DNA of 64,000 bases from JBMNMU01 sp050953505 (GTDB lineage: Bacteria; Bacillota; Clostridia; Peptostreptococcales; Anaerovoracaceae), in assembly GCA_050953505.1 (NCBI GenBank), contig JBMNMU010000001.1, forward strand, positions 1,984,001 to 2,048,000, in the 5' to 3' direction. Shown piece after piece: positions 43,993 to 53,077 of this stretch. Every line of letters begins with the position of its first letter. Within the stretch, counting starts at the first letter, position 1. The translations under genes and the position numbers were made by a program. The notes under the pieces were generated by a model. That model saw only the letters and a program-made list of their open reading frames with translations, was not told the origin of the DNA and made no database searches.

Positions 43993-45306
43993 TTAGCCTA
44001 CAAATGCGTTGTAAATTGCCCTTACAGCTGTTTCAAAATCTTTGTTTTCTACACCGATGATAATATTCATCTCGCTGGAGCCTTGGTCTATCATTCGTAT
44101 GTTTACGTCTGCCTCTGCTAGCGCACAGAACAGTTTCGCTGAGACCCCAGTTCTTTTAGCCATACCCGCGCCTACTGTAGCAATCACAGCCATGTTTTCG
44201 AATACATCCAAAGAATCTGGCAACAGCTTACGCTGGAATTCTTCAAGGACCTCGTCTAGTTTACCCTTTAAGTGTTTACTTGCAATCACTACAGAAATCG
44301 TATCGATTCCGCTAGGCATATGTTCTACTGGTATATCATAGTCGTCAAGAATTCCTAACATCCTCTTAATGAAACCTCTTTCTGAGTTCATCATGTTCTT
44401 ATAAACACCGATGACAGTAAAATCCTTGCTACCTGCGATCCCGGTAATAATTGTTTCGTCTTTTTGTTCTGCTTCTGCCACAATTGTGGTTCCAGCGTCT
44501 TCTGGATCGTTTGTATTTCTAATATTAATTGGGATCTCTGCCATTCGGACAGGATAAATAGCATCTTCATGTAATACCGATGCGCCCATATAGGACAACT
44601 CACGTAGTTCCTTGTAAGAAACGGTATGTATTGGCTTTGCATCTTTTACAATCCTAGGATCTGCCATTAAAAATCCGGATACATCTGTCCAGTTTTCATA
44701 AACCTCAGCATTGACTGCCCTAGCCACAAGAGCTCCTGTAATATCGGAACCTCCTCTGGAGAAGGTTTTGATTTCCCCATTTGGTGTGGTTCCATAGAAC
44801 CCAGGAAGTACGGCATTATCGTGCTTTAACAAAACTTCTCCCAAGGCATCATTTGTCTGATTGCTTAGGAAACGTCCATGCTCATCAAACTGAATAATGT
44901 TGGCAGTATCAACAAAGTCATAGCCTAGATATGCAGCCATTAGAATAGCATTCAGATATTCTCCCCTGCTGGCAATATAATCTTCAGTGATACCTTTTTC
45001 TAAATTCTTCTTTATTTCCGCAAACTCTTCATCCATCTTGGCATCCAACCCAAGATGTAATTCTATAGACTTATACCGATCATAGATGACTTGCAGTACC
45101 TGATCATAAGGCACATTATGTTCAACATGGGTTTTGCACAAATATAGTAAATCTGTAACCTTATTATCTTCGGAAAATCGCTTGCCCGGTGCGGAAACCA
45201 CCACATATTTTCTATCTGGATCCGCTTCAATAATCTTTTTTACTTTTGCAAACTGAATCGCGTCAGAAACCGATGAGCCTCCAAATTTTGCTACTTTAAC
45301 CCCCAT
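43993..45306 (-). CDS. Aspartokinase
   Basis: A 437-residue aspartate kinase, the first step from aspartate to lysine, threonine and methionine. The kinase domain has KFGGSSVSDA, the FSRGGSDITGALVA motif and NWTDVSGFLMADPRIV. Two C-terminal ACT domains (FTVIGVYKNMMNSERGF and VIATVGAGMAKRTGVSAKLF) point to allosteric control. No lysine riboswitch fits in the 72-base gap to metK, so it may be co-transcribed with metK and so respond to SAM. Confidence 0.95.
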   Translation of the reverse strand: MGVKVAKFGGSSVSDAIQFAKVKKIIEADPDRKYVVVSAPGKRFSEDNKVTDLLYLCKTHVEHNVPYDQVLQVIYDRYKSIELHLGLDAKMDEEFAEIKKNLEKGITEDYIASRGEYLNAILMAAYLGYDFVDTANIIQFDEHGRFLSNQTNDALGEVLLKHDNAVLPGFYGTTPNGEIKTFSRGGSDITGALVARAVNAEVYENWTDVSGFLMADPRIVKDAKPIHTVSYKELRELSYMGASVLHEDAIYPVRMAEIPINIRNTNDPEDAGTTIVAEAEQKDETIITGIAGSKDFTVIGVYKNMMNSERGFIKRMLGILDDYDIPVEHMPSGIDTISVVIASKHLKGKLDEVLEEFQRKLLPDSLDVFENMAVIATVGAGMAKRTGVSAKLFCALAEADVNIRMIDQGSSEMNIIIGVENKDFETAVRAIYNAFVG

Positions 45307-45378
45307 TTATTTTCATTCCTTTCCTAGTCTAACTCTTTTATCATATGTGATTCCCTCTCATTTTGCTAAATGAGGATC

Positions 45379-46569
45379 TTATAGGAATTTTTCTCCTTCT
45401 TGTTTTAGAATCTCAGCTTTATCTATTTTTTCCCATGGCAAATCAAGGTCTGTTCTTCCAAAGTGCCCGTAAGCCGCAACTTGTCTATATATAGGTCTTC
45501 GTAGGTCCAAGTTTTTAATAATGGCTGATGGCCTTAAGTCAAAATGACGATCAACTAATTCAGCAATTTGCTGGTCTGAAATCTTTCCTGTTCCAAAGGT
45601 GTCTACCAGGATAGATACTGGTTTTGCAACACCAATTGCATAAGCCAAACCAATTTCACATTTCGTAGCAAGACCAGCAGCAACAATATTCTTTGCCACA
45701 TATCTTGCCGCATAAGTAGCAGAACGGTCAACCTTTGTGGGATCTTTCCCTGAAAAGGCACCGCCACCATGCCGAGAGTATCCGCCGTAAGTATCCACTA
45801 TGATCTTTCTTCCAGTCAAGCCGGCATCCCCTACAGGCCCTCCGATTACAAATCTGCCAGTTGGATTGACGTAATACTTTGTATTGTCATCCATCAATTC
45901 GCCGGGTATAGTGGCTTTGACAACATGTTCGATAATATCAGATTTTATTTTCTCATGGGTGACATCCGGATCGTGTTGCGTAGAAACAAGAATGGTATCT
46001 ATACGCAAAACTTTATTGTCATCGTATTCAACTGTAACTTGAGTTTTCCCGTCAGGTCTTAAATAAGGAAGTTTACCGGATTTCCTAACTTCCGCCAACC
46101 GCTTGGCAAGCTTATGAGCAAAAACAATAGGCATTGGCATTAGTTCTGGGGTTTCATCACAGGCGAAGCCAAACATAATCCCTTGGTCCCCTGCTCCTAT
46201 AGCGTTTTGATCATCCTCTAATTCGCCTTTTTTATATTCTAGGGCTTTATCAACACCCATAGCGATGTCAGGAGACTGCTCTGTTATAGAGGTCATCACT
46301 GCACAAGTGTTGCCATCATATCCATATTCGCCCTTTGTATATCCAATGTCACATATTACTTCTCTAATGATGTTTGGGATATCAATATAACAATCTGTGG
46401 TAACCTCCCCAATCACCATAGCAAGACCGGTGGTTACCGTGGTTTCTGCCGCCACTCTCCCCGTAGGATCTTGCTCAAGTATAGCATCTAGTATTGCGTC
46501 AGATATCTGATCACAAATTTTATCCGGATGCCCTTCTGTTACTGATTCTGATGTAAATAATCTTTTCAC
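45379..46569 (-). CDS. metK: S-adenosylmethionine synthetase
   Basis: A 396-residue MetK making SAM from methionine and ATP. Signature motifs GAGDQGIMFGFA and GGGAFSGKDPTKVDRS are intact, as are the N-terminal TSESVTEGHPDKICDQISDA residues. Start is GTG with GGAGG about 14 bases upstream, a rather long spacing. A SAM-I riboswitch and terminator lie upstream, so expression falls when SAM is plentiful. SAM also feeds PylB, the glycyl-radical activase and probably the B12 activation proteins. Confidence 0.98.
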   Translation of the reverse strand: MKRLFTSESVTEGHPDKICDQISDAILDAILEQDPTGRVAAETTVTTGLAMVIGEVTTDCYIDIPNIIREVICDIGYTKGEYGYDGNTCAVMTSITEQSPDIAMGVDKALEYKKGELEDDQNAIGAGDQGIMFGFACDETPELMPMPIVFAHKLAKRLAEVRKSGKLPYLRPDGKTQVTVEYDDNKVLRIDTILVSTQHDPDVTHEKIKSDIIEHVVKATIPGELMDDNTKYYVNPTGRFVIGGPVGDAGLTGRKIIVDTYGGYSRHGGGAFSGKDPTKVDRSATYAARYVAKNIVAAGLATKCEIGLAYAIGVAKPVSILVDTFGTGKISDQQIAELVDRHFDLRPSAIIKNLDLRRPIYRQVAAYGHFGRTDLDLPWEKIDKAEILKQEGEKFL

Positions 46570-46659
46570 TTTCTTTTTCTTTCCTCCGTTAAATCCTGGT
46601 TAATTTGTAGATTTTTAATGCTAATAGCCTCCCCAATTTGCGGTGCAAATTGATATCAT

Positions 46660-46727
46660 GCAATGGTAGGCTTTATGCACAGAAATCACAAACCTTTGCC
46701 TGTGTGAGGTTTGTAGATTTCCATTGC
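46660..46727 (-). repeat. Second hairpin in the metK leader
   Basis: Nested arms GCAATGG / CCATTGC, GAAATC / GATTTC and AAACC / GGTTT. It lies between the riboswitch terminator and the metK start, so it is transcribed only when the switch is open. No known riboswitch was recognised in it. Confidence 0.5.
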
Positions 46728-46762
46728 CTATAACTTACCCAATTTGAGGGCTAATATCTATA

Positions 46763-46790
46763 CAAAAACCTCTTCTAATAAGAAGAGGTC
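46763..46790 (-). terminator. Riboswitch-controlled terminator
   Basis: Stem ACCTCTTCT / AGAAGAGGT with loop AATA, followed on the minus strand by TTTTTGT, just after the SAM-I element. Confidence 0.88.
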
Positions 46791-46811
46791 CTACATTCTA
46801 GTATTATTCTC

Positions 46812-47011
46812 CTCATCTTTCAGATATTTACGATAGATTTCTGCAAAATCATAATTTTAGGAAATCTCAGCATAAATTCTATCATCAGTGCTAAAGCACT
46901 GGATAGAATGTTATCTGTAGGATTTGGCACCTTTTCTATCATGACACTAACGCTATGATATCTAGGTTGCCGGGCTTCACTGGGCCTATTCCCTCAGCCA
47001 CTCTTGATAAG
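46812..47011 (-). promoter_or_regulatory. SAM-I (S-box) riboswitch upstream of metK
   Basis: On the minus strand the conserved blocks appear in order: CTTATCAAGAGTGGCTGAGG, GGCCCAGTGAAGCCCGGCAACC (split across two short blocks), AAGGTGCCAAATCC and finally GAAAGATGAG, the S-box hallmarks. It is about 200 bases, longer than the usual 110-130, because an extra stem-loop region lies before the last block. SAM binding would favour the terminator at 46763-46790. Confidence 0.93.
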
Positions 47012-47106
47012 GCTATTTAATTTTCAATGCTCACATTATATACCTTGCATTTTTGTATGTCAATGATATACTTTATTTACCATAGGGGATTAGGAGGGAA
47101 AGAGTA

Positions 47107-48288
47107 TTGACAGAAAGAAATTTTAAAGTAATCAGGGGCGGTGCGGTAGCTTCTATTCGAAATAATACTAGAACATTTAAATCCGCTTTTGTTACAGACA
47201 CTCGATTGATGGGGGTCGTCGGCCTATATATCTCTTGGGAATTGTCTAATAAGAATTATAAATCTGATTTTCATCAGTTTTTTTATTTTGATGCAGAAGA
47301 GTACGGTTTTGAAACTTATAAAGGCTTGATTGGCGATGATGAGGTCGCATTAAATGTTATAGAACAGACTCTGATCGGAGGTCTTGGAGGCAGCAAGGTC
47401 AACGTTACTGAGAAGGAAGCTACTTACTTGGTTCAAAAATACACCGCTATGAATAAAGATCTTTCAATACCTATGCCTGAGCCCTTAAACGAATATAGCT
47501 TTCTCCTAGGAGAACCCGTTCTTCTTTCCGATAAAGAGCAAAATGTATTGATGGATAAAATTTGTACACCTATCCTCTCCGAATACCAATTGATTAATTA
47601 TTTTATGATGCGGGTGTTTGGTAGAGATTTTGAAGGAGCTGCACACCTTTCTAAGAATGGTCTAGATTTAGAATCCCTTGCAGGAAGTACATGTGCTACC
47701 TTGTGCAAGAATAGTATTGAGGAGTTCCCCGGCGAACAAGGTATCTCCTACTTATGCGAATCTCTAATTGATCTGGATGGTAAATATGAGCTAGTGGTTT
47801 CTGAAGTTTATGTGGATCACTTGAAAGTGGCCAGGGCTGAAAAACGCTCTTCTTTTTCCATTTCTTCAGTGGAAGCGGCTATGATGCTCAATCGATCGGA
47901 GTTCGTTACGGTATATGAGATCATTTCAGATCCAGAGCTGTTTTTAGCTAACTTTGCGGAGGTTTCCTCCAGTAGCATGCAAACCATCCACGATAATGGC
48001 CGGCTCTATTTAGAATTCAATAAAAATAACGATCATGTTAACCGTAAGATTTTTAGGCTCAACGAGGATATCCACGGATTATATTATGTCACGGAATTCG
48101 GTCAGCTGATTACGGCTGCTTATAGCCTTGTGGATATACACAGCATCGAAAGAAAGCTTCGAAATAGCAAGCTAGACAAGTGCCTCATAGCCACTGCCAA
48201 GTATGAATTTAAAGAGCCCATTTTATATGAGTTCATCCAAAGTGATTTTGAGGACTTCTCAGATTTTCTTGATTATTTAAATACTTGA
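47107..48288 (+). CDS. Conserved hypothetical protein
   Basis: A 393-residue soluble protein with no signal peptide or membrane segment. I do not recognise the family. Visible features are an N-terminal FKVIRGGAVASIRNNTRTFK segment and a middle LLGEPVLLSDKEQNVLMDKI region. Start is TTG with AGGAGGG eight bases upstream. It is divergent from the metK leader, and a terminator follows. Confidence 0.6.
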   Translation: MTERNFKVIRGGAVASIRNNTRTFKSAFVTDTRLMGVVGLYISWELSNKNYKSDFHQFFYFDAEEYGFETYKGLIGDDEVALNVIEQTLIGGLGGSKVNVTEKEATYLVQKYTAMNKDLSIPMPEPLNEYSFLLGEPVLLSDKEQNVLMDKICTPILSEYQLINYFMMRVFGRDFEGAAHLSKNGLDLESLAGSTCATLCKNSIEEFPGEQGISYLCESLIDLDGKYELVVSEVYVDHLKVARAEKRSSFSISSVEAAMMLNRSEFVTVYEIISDPELFLANFAEVSSSSMQTIHDNGRLYLEFNKNNDHVNRKIFRLNEDIHGLYYVTEFGQLITAAYSLVDIHSIERKLRNSKLDKCLIATAKYEFKEPILYEFIQSDFEDFSDFLDYLNT

Positions 48289-48297
48289 TTTACAATA

Positions 48298-48330
48298 AAA
48301 CAGATGGCCATTTAGACTATCTGTTTTTTA
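48298..48330 (+). terminator. Terminator of the 47107 gene
   Basis: Stem AACAGAT / ATCTGTT followed by TTTT; sits about 10 bases after the stop. Confidence 0.75.
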
Positions 48331-48456
48331 ATGTCAGTTCTGTATTCTTAGAACTTTTTATCCATTCTATCATGTGCCGATATTCTGAGAAAATGCTTTA
48401 TTGAAGGTGTGGGAATTATTGGCTCCCGAAGCGTTGTCTCCGGATGTTTGCATTAT

Positions 48457-48658
48457 TTTTCCTACACTTTCTCTGTTTTTCCTATGATTTGTAGGAAATT
48501 TGACCTGTTTTTCCTACTTTTTGGCCTTGAAATCTGAAAAGTGCAGGAACTTTCCTGTGAATTTTCCTACACTTTCTCTGTTTTTCCTATGATTTGTAGG
48601 AAATTTGACCTGTTTTTCCTACTTTTGGGCCCTGAAATCCTTAAAAGTGTAGGAACTT
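48457..48658. repeat. Two tandem copies of a ~96-base noncoding repeat
   Basis: Copies at 48457-48551 and 48562-48658 (period 105) are over 90% identical. Each holds TTTTCCTACACTTTCTCTG, GATTTGTAGGAAATTTGACC and ends with AAAAGTG(C/T)(A)GGAACTT. Each copy begins with CCTACACTT and ends with its near complement, so each can fold on itself. The strand bias (T/C-rich) is strong. The gap 48331-48727 has no gene. Confidence 0.85.
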
Positions 48659-48727
48659 TGGCACAAGAAACCTCAAATCCTTTGGTCTAAGTTTAGAGGC
48701 GTCAGTAATCCTCTTTAGTTGCTTTCC

Positions 48728-49798
48728 CTACCAGACACCTAGGCCGTCCAGCAAATCAAAAATCTGCCTATTAATTCTCTTTACCGGCGCTCTGGACAGG
48801 TTGGAGCAAACTGTTATTGATAGCCGTTTTTCTGGACAAATCCAAAAGCTTGAGCGAAAGCCGTCATCTGTACCTTCATGACCGAAAAATTCATAACCGT
48901 TTTGCTCCCTTTTGAACCAGCCAAGACACATTTCCTCCCCATTATTGGGTACTATAGCCTGAGGAGTCCACATAATGTCATAGGTTTCTGGTTTTAATAT
49001 TGTTTTCTTTATATTAGCAAGGGCCCACTTTTCCATATCACGTAGGTTGGAGGTTAATGTGGAGCTTGGACCGTGTGCTCTATTGTATGGAAAATGGGGC
49101 ACTCTCACAATAACCTTCTCCGAATCTTTCTCGTGAGGAGTGCATAGGTTTTCGTCTGGTCCCTCATCCGTATAAATTCCTCTTTCATATGTTAATAGGG
49201 TGGAATCCTTCATCTCTAAAGGCTTAAGTATATTCTTGTCTACATATTCTTCAAAGGACATTCCTGATACTTCAGCTATGATTACTCCCAGTGTCTCATA
49301 GGCCATATTGCTATAAGCAAATTTCCCCTCTCCAGGAGGCCAAAGTAGATGGGCTTTTGTTACCAATTCCGACCGTACATATCTTTCCAAAGCACCTTGG
49401 TCAGTTTCAGGTTCATTCCAACAGTAGTCCTCCACATCAGGCATTCCGGAGGTATGGCTCAGCATTTGTCTGATAGTGATATTCTTATATCTTTCATCAG
49501 CCATAGTAAACCAGGGAAGGTAATCCAAAATCGTACCTTCCAAGTCTATCTGACCATTCTCATAAAGCTGCATAATGGAGGTTCCTACAAACAACTTTGT
49601 AACAGATGCCATATGGAAAATATCGTCTTCCTGTAATGGTTCCTTGGTTTCCCAGTCTTTGTAGCCTACCGTTTTTCTATAGCTAAGTTGAGGGATATCC
49701 ATCCCACTCTCCCCATATATGCCTACACCAACGGCAAGTCCAGGCAGGTCGTAATTTACTTGTGCTTTTTCAACAAATTCATCAAGCTTTTTTATCAT
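48728..49798 (-). CDS. Serine hydrolase, class C beta-lactamase/penicillin-binding family
   Basis: About 356 residues, apparently cytoplasmic because no signal peptide is seen. The catalytic S-x-x-K is SVTK in MASVTKLFVG, Y-x-N is YSN (KFAYSNMAYETLG) and the third motif is HEGTDDGF. The family includes esterases, D-aminopeptidases and beta-lactam hydrolases; the substrate is unknown. The start at 49796-49798 follows GGAAAGG. The stop is TAG. An ISL3 element lies about 100 bases upstream and may alter its promoter. Confidence 0.85.
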   Translation of the reverse strand: MIKKLDEFVEKAQVNYDLPGLAVGVGIYGESGMDIPQLSYRKTVGYKDWETKEPLQEDDIFHMASVTKLFVGTSIMQLYENGQIDLEGTILDYLPWFTMADERYKNITIRQMLSHTSGMPDVEDYCWNEPETDQGALERYVRSELVTKAHLLWPPGEGKFAYSNMAYETLGVIIAEVSGMSFEEYVDKNILKPLEMKDSTLLTYERGIYTDEGPDENLCTPHEKDSEKVIVRVPHFPYNRAHGPSSTLTSNLRDMEKWALANIKKTILKPETYDIMWTPQAIVPNNGEEMCLGWFKREQNGYEFFGHEGTDDGFRSSFWICPEKRLSITVCSNLSRAPVKRINRQIFDLLDGLGVW

Positions 49799-49896
49799 TG
49801 CGGCCTTTCCTTTCAATTTTTTTCAACCTCTAACGATAACTTTTTTTCTAGTACTTTTCTCATTGTACCATAAGTCAAGGTGTTTTATTAATATAC

Positions 49897-51421
49897 GGCT
49901 GTATAATAAATGTTGGGGTGTCTGAGAAAAAATCAGATGCTCCAACATTTCATTTTTTTGAAAAAAGTAGAGCATGGATAAAATCTCTTGTAAAATGGAG
50001 TTGCTAAGACAACATTTAAGGAGGTTTTATCATGCTCTATACAGATTATACAGAAAACTTACTTGGATTAAAAGATGTAGTTGTAACAAAGGTAGAAAAT
50101 ATTAATGAAGAAGTACATATTTTCCTTGATATGAAACTTGAAACTCAAGCCTGCCCTCACTGTAGGCACGAAACAAAGCGTATCCATGATTATAGAACTC
50201 AAATAGTAAAGGATCTATCTAACTTTGGCGCATCAGTATTGCTACATTTAAGGAAAAGACGTTACTACTGTCCATTCTGCAATAAAAGTTTCAATCAGAA
50301 AATCAGTTTTCTTCCAAGATATCAGAGAATGACGAGTAGAATGCAGGCATATATCATGGATGAGTTCAGAAAAGTCTGCTCGATCAAAAGCGTGGCTGAA
50401 CGGCATAATGTATCTCAAGCTGTTGCAACAAGGCTTTTGGACCGCATTTCATACCCCAAACCATCCCTTCCCGAAGTTGTTGCAATCGACGAGTTTAAAG
50501 GCAATGCAGGTGGCCATAAGTTTCAATGCATCCTTACTAATCCTAAGAAAAAGCAGGTACTTGATATTTTAGAAAGTCGTAAATCAGAGGATCTATATAG
50601 CTACTTCATGAAAATCGATAAGCATAAACGAAACAATGTGAAATATGTGGTAATGGATATGAGCAATCTCTTTCGCCAGACTGCCCATGCACTCTTTCCA
50701 AATGCACAGGTAGTAGCTGATAAGTTCCATGTGTGCAGGCAGGTTACTTGGGCTCTGGAGAGAGTAAGGAAGGAGGAACAGAAAAAGTTTGGTAAGGATA
50801 GACGAATATATTTTAAGAAGAGCAGATGGATACTCCTAAAGCGTTATCAGTTCCTAACGGATGATGAGCGGCTTCAGCTTGAGGGTATGCTCCAGATATC
50901 ACCTCAAATCAGGGATGCATACATGTTAAAAGAAAAGTTCTACTATTTTATGGACAGTGAAAATGTTCGTGAGGCAAAGATGCGCCTTAAGGAATGGTTC
51001 ATGCAAGTCGGATGCGTTGATATACCTGAATTCAAGGCCTGCGTAGACACTTTCAGCAGATGGGACAAGGAAATACTGGCTGCTTTTGACTGTGGATTCA
51101 GCAATGGCTTTACCGAGGGGAATAACAACAAAATAAAGGTCATTAAAAGGGTCTCTTATGGGGTTAGAAATTTTGACCGGTTTCGAAATCGGATTCTTCA
51201 TGCTACTGCTTTCTAAGGCAGAAGGTGCTTAAATACGGCTTCTAAAAGGACAGCTAAATGCTGCCCTATAGTATAGCTATGCAAATTAGATGGGAGTTTT
51301 GTAATTCTAGCCTGCAAAACTCTTCCGATAAAAAACTAGAAGCAGATTTCACACTGCTTCTAGAAAAAAATATATTTTATTCTGTTTTACAAGGCTCAAC
51401 CCCAACATTTGACATAGAGCC
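49897..51421 (+). mobile_element. Complete ISL3-family insertion sequence, 1525 bp
   Basis: Ends are 23-base inverted repeats: left GGCTGTATAATAAATGTTGG at 49897, right (reverse complement) GGCTCTATGTCAAATGTTGG ending at 51421, 19 of 23 identical. The target TAATATAC is duplicated exactly on both sides (49889-49896 and 51422-51429), the 8-bp duplication expected of ISL3. The transposase frame is intact, so the insertion looks recent and possibly active. It landed between the serine hydrolase and the saccharopine dehydrogenase-like gene. Confidence 0.95.
50032..51216 (+). CDS. ISL3-family transposase
   Basis: A 394-residue DDE transposase. The N-terminal zinc-finger-like motif (CPHCRHETKRIHDYR, YYCPFCNKSF) and HTH (SIKSVAERHNVSQAVATRLL) precede the catalytic core: VVAIDEFKG (first D), VVMDMSNLF and the VVADKFHV segment, and GFSNGFTEGNNNKIKVIKR with the final E. 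Length is a little under the family's usual 400-440. AAGGAGG precedes the ATG. Confidence 0.97.
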   Translation: MLYTDYTENLLGLKDVVVTKVENINEEVHIFLDMKLETQACPHCRHETKRIHDYRTQIVKDLSNFGASVLLHLRKRRYYCPFCNKSFNQKISFLPRYQRMTSRMQAYIMDEFRKVCSIKSVAERHNVSQAVATRLLDRISYPKPSLPEVVAIDEFKGNAGGHKFQCILTNPKKKQVLDILESRKSEDLYSYFMKIDKHKRNNVKYVVMDMSNLFRQTAHALFPNAQVVADKFHVCRQVTWALERVRKEEQKKFGKDRRIYFKKSRWILLKRYQFLTDDERLQLEGMLQISPQIRDAYMLKEKFYYFMDSENVREAKMRLKEWFMQVGCVDIPEFKACVDTFSRWDKEILAAFDCGFSNGFTEGNNNKIKVIKRVSYGVRNFDRFRNRILHATAF

Positions 51422-51508
51422 TAATATACCCATTTATATAGTCTCTGAACTTTCCCCTCATGATTTCCTTGTAGCTCACTTTATATTGCGCCCATGCTGG
51501 GCCTACGC

Positions 51509-51544
51509 AAAAGGCACTCTGCGTTAAATCGCAGAGCGCCTTTT
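51509..51544. terminator. Terminator of the saccharopine dehydrogenase-like gene
   Basis: Stem AAAAGGCACTCTGCG / CGCAGAGCGCCTTTT, one bulge, with A and T runs, 29 bases after the stop at 51573. Confidence 0.85.
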
Positions 51545-51572
51545 GGTATTTTATGTATAGGATTGTTATTGA

Positions 51573-52850
51573 CTATTTTTCTAGAACTTCTAACAGACTC
51601 TTTTCGTGTACTGAATCTGCATATTCTGAATCCATTTCTCTTAATCCAGCTGGGAATTCGTATTTAGCTAGTCTTTCAATGTATGGATCTGGATCAAAGG
51701 ATTCTGGTCCATGAACTCCATCTAGCTGCCAAATGCCTTTTGCTATTAGTTCTAACATGATAACTGGGCTTACTGCAGTCTGGGCAACTACGGAGTTGGT
51801 TGTATATTTCTTGTAGCATTCTTGGTTATCGGCAACCTGGTATAGGTAAACGGATCTTCTCTTGCCGTCTTTTGTACCTGTAACCCAAGTTCCAGCACAG
51901 CCTTTACCAATCATCTTTGGAGAAGTTTCAGAAGGATCAGGAACAACCTTTACTAGGAAGTCTCTTGGTGAGATTTCGCTATCTCCAACCTTGATCATTC
52001 TCTTAGCATCATCCATTCCACAAGCTTCTAAGCTCTTTAGAAGTGCTCTCATTTCTCTTGGAACACCATATTTAAATGTTACACGGTTACAATCGATAAC
52101 TCTTGGAACCAGCATAACTTCTTCGTGTTCTACATTAATACATTCTACATCACCGATACCACCTGGGAAGTTAAATATTTCAGGCTCTGAGAAGGATTCT
52201 GTTGTAAACCATCCTCTTTCTTTTTCCCAGATTACAGGTGGGTTCAAGCATTCCTCAATTGTAGTCCATACGGAGAATCCAAAGGATACGCCATCATAAC
52301 CAGGAATTTCATAGTTGTCACCATCTCTTACATTAACTTCGTCGATGGTGTCAAATAGGTGCTTGTCAGCAAATTTTGCAAAAACGTCTGCCATGCCTGG
52401 TTCTACTCCAGATCCTACCAGGGCCATATTTCCAGCCTTTTTCCATTCTTCATGTCTTTCAAACTGGTAATCACCCAGCTTTATGTAAGCTTCTTCGTAA
52501 GGTCTTTCAGGATGTCTCTTTGACAATGTCATGGCGCAGTCCATATATCCAACTTTAGCTTCTAAGCATGTATCGAATATAACTTCGTTGAATTCTGGTT
52601 CAACCACATTTAATACATAAGTAATTCCATGCTTTGCAATAACTGCTTTAATGCTTTCGGGATCTCTAGCGTCAATCTTCTCAGCAACAAATCTTGGATC
52701 ATCACATTGTTTTGCAACCTGCTCTGCACGTGCCAAGTTGTAATCGGAAATTACAATCTTTTCTGCCCATTCGCCGTCTTTACCAGCTCTTTTGATAATC
52801 ATAGCAGCAGATGTACCAACGCCACCAGCACCAATAATTAAAAGTTTCAT
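51573..52850 (-). CDS. Saccharopine dehydrogenase-family enzyme (carboxynorspermidine dehydrogenase-like)
   Basis: A 425-residue reductase. The N-terminal Rossmann motif is LLIIGAGGVGTSAAMII, followed by the saccharopine-family core (YMDCAMTLSKRHPERPYEEA, ALVGSGVEPGMADVFAKFA). Relatives reduce imines formed between an amino acid aldehyde and an amine, as in carboxy(nor)spermidine or lysine metabolism. No decarboxylase partner is adjacent. The stop is TAG. The regulator upstream (53078-54613) may control it. Confidence 0.85.
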   Translation of the reverse strand: MKLLIIGAGGVGTSAAMIIKRAGKDGEWAEKIVISDYNLARAEQVAKQCDDPRFVAEKIDARDPESIKAVIAKHGITYVLNVVEPEFNEVIFDTCLEAKVGYMDCAMTLSKRHPERPYEEAYIKLGDYQFERHEEWKKAGNMALVGSGVEPGMADVFAKFADKHLFDTIDEVNVRDGDNYEIPGYDGVSFGFSVWTTIEECLNPPVIWEKERGWFTTESFSEPEIFNFPGGIGDVECINVEHEEVMLVPRVIDCNRVTFKYGVPREMRALLKSLEACGMDDAKRMIKVGDSEISPRDFLVKVVPDPSETSPKMIGKGCAGTWVTGTKDGKRRSVYLYQVADNQECYKKYTTNSVVAQTAVSPVIMLELIAKGIWQLDGVHGPESFDPDPYIERLAKYEFPAGLREMDSEYADSVHEKSLLEVLEK

Positions 52851-53077
52851 ATCCTTCCCTCCAACTCTTTTTCCTTACATTTTAAACACAAGATAGCTTG
52901 TGTACTCTTCTATCATTATGTTATCAGTTGAATTCAGAATATTCAATTATACTTTTGCTATAAAAAAGTACTAACTTGCTATGTTTGTAAGGTTTGTTTT
53001 GGAATAAACGACCATAATTATTACCTACCATGATTATATACTTTCTAGTATCATCCCCTTAAGGAGTAATAGAATTA

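Noticed and set aside
51258..51527. Plus-strand frame across the right end of the insertion sequence
   Set aside because: It runs across the IS terminal repeat and the terminator, so it is a chance frame.
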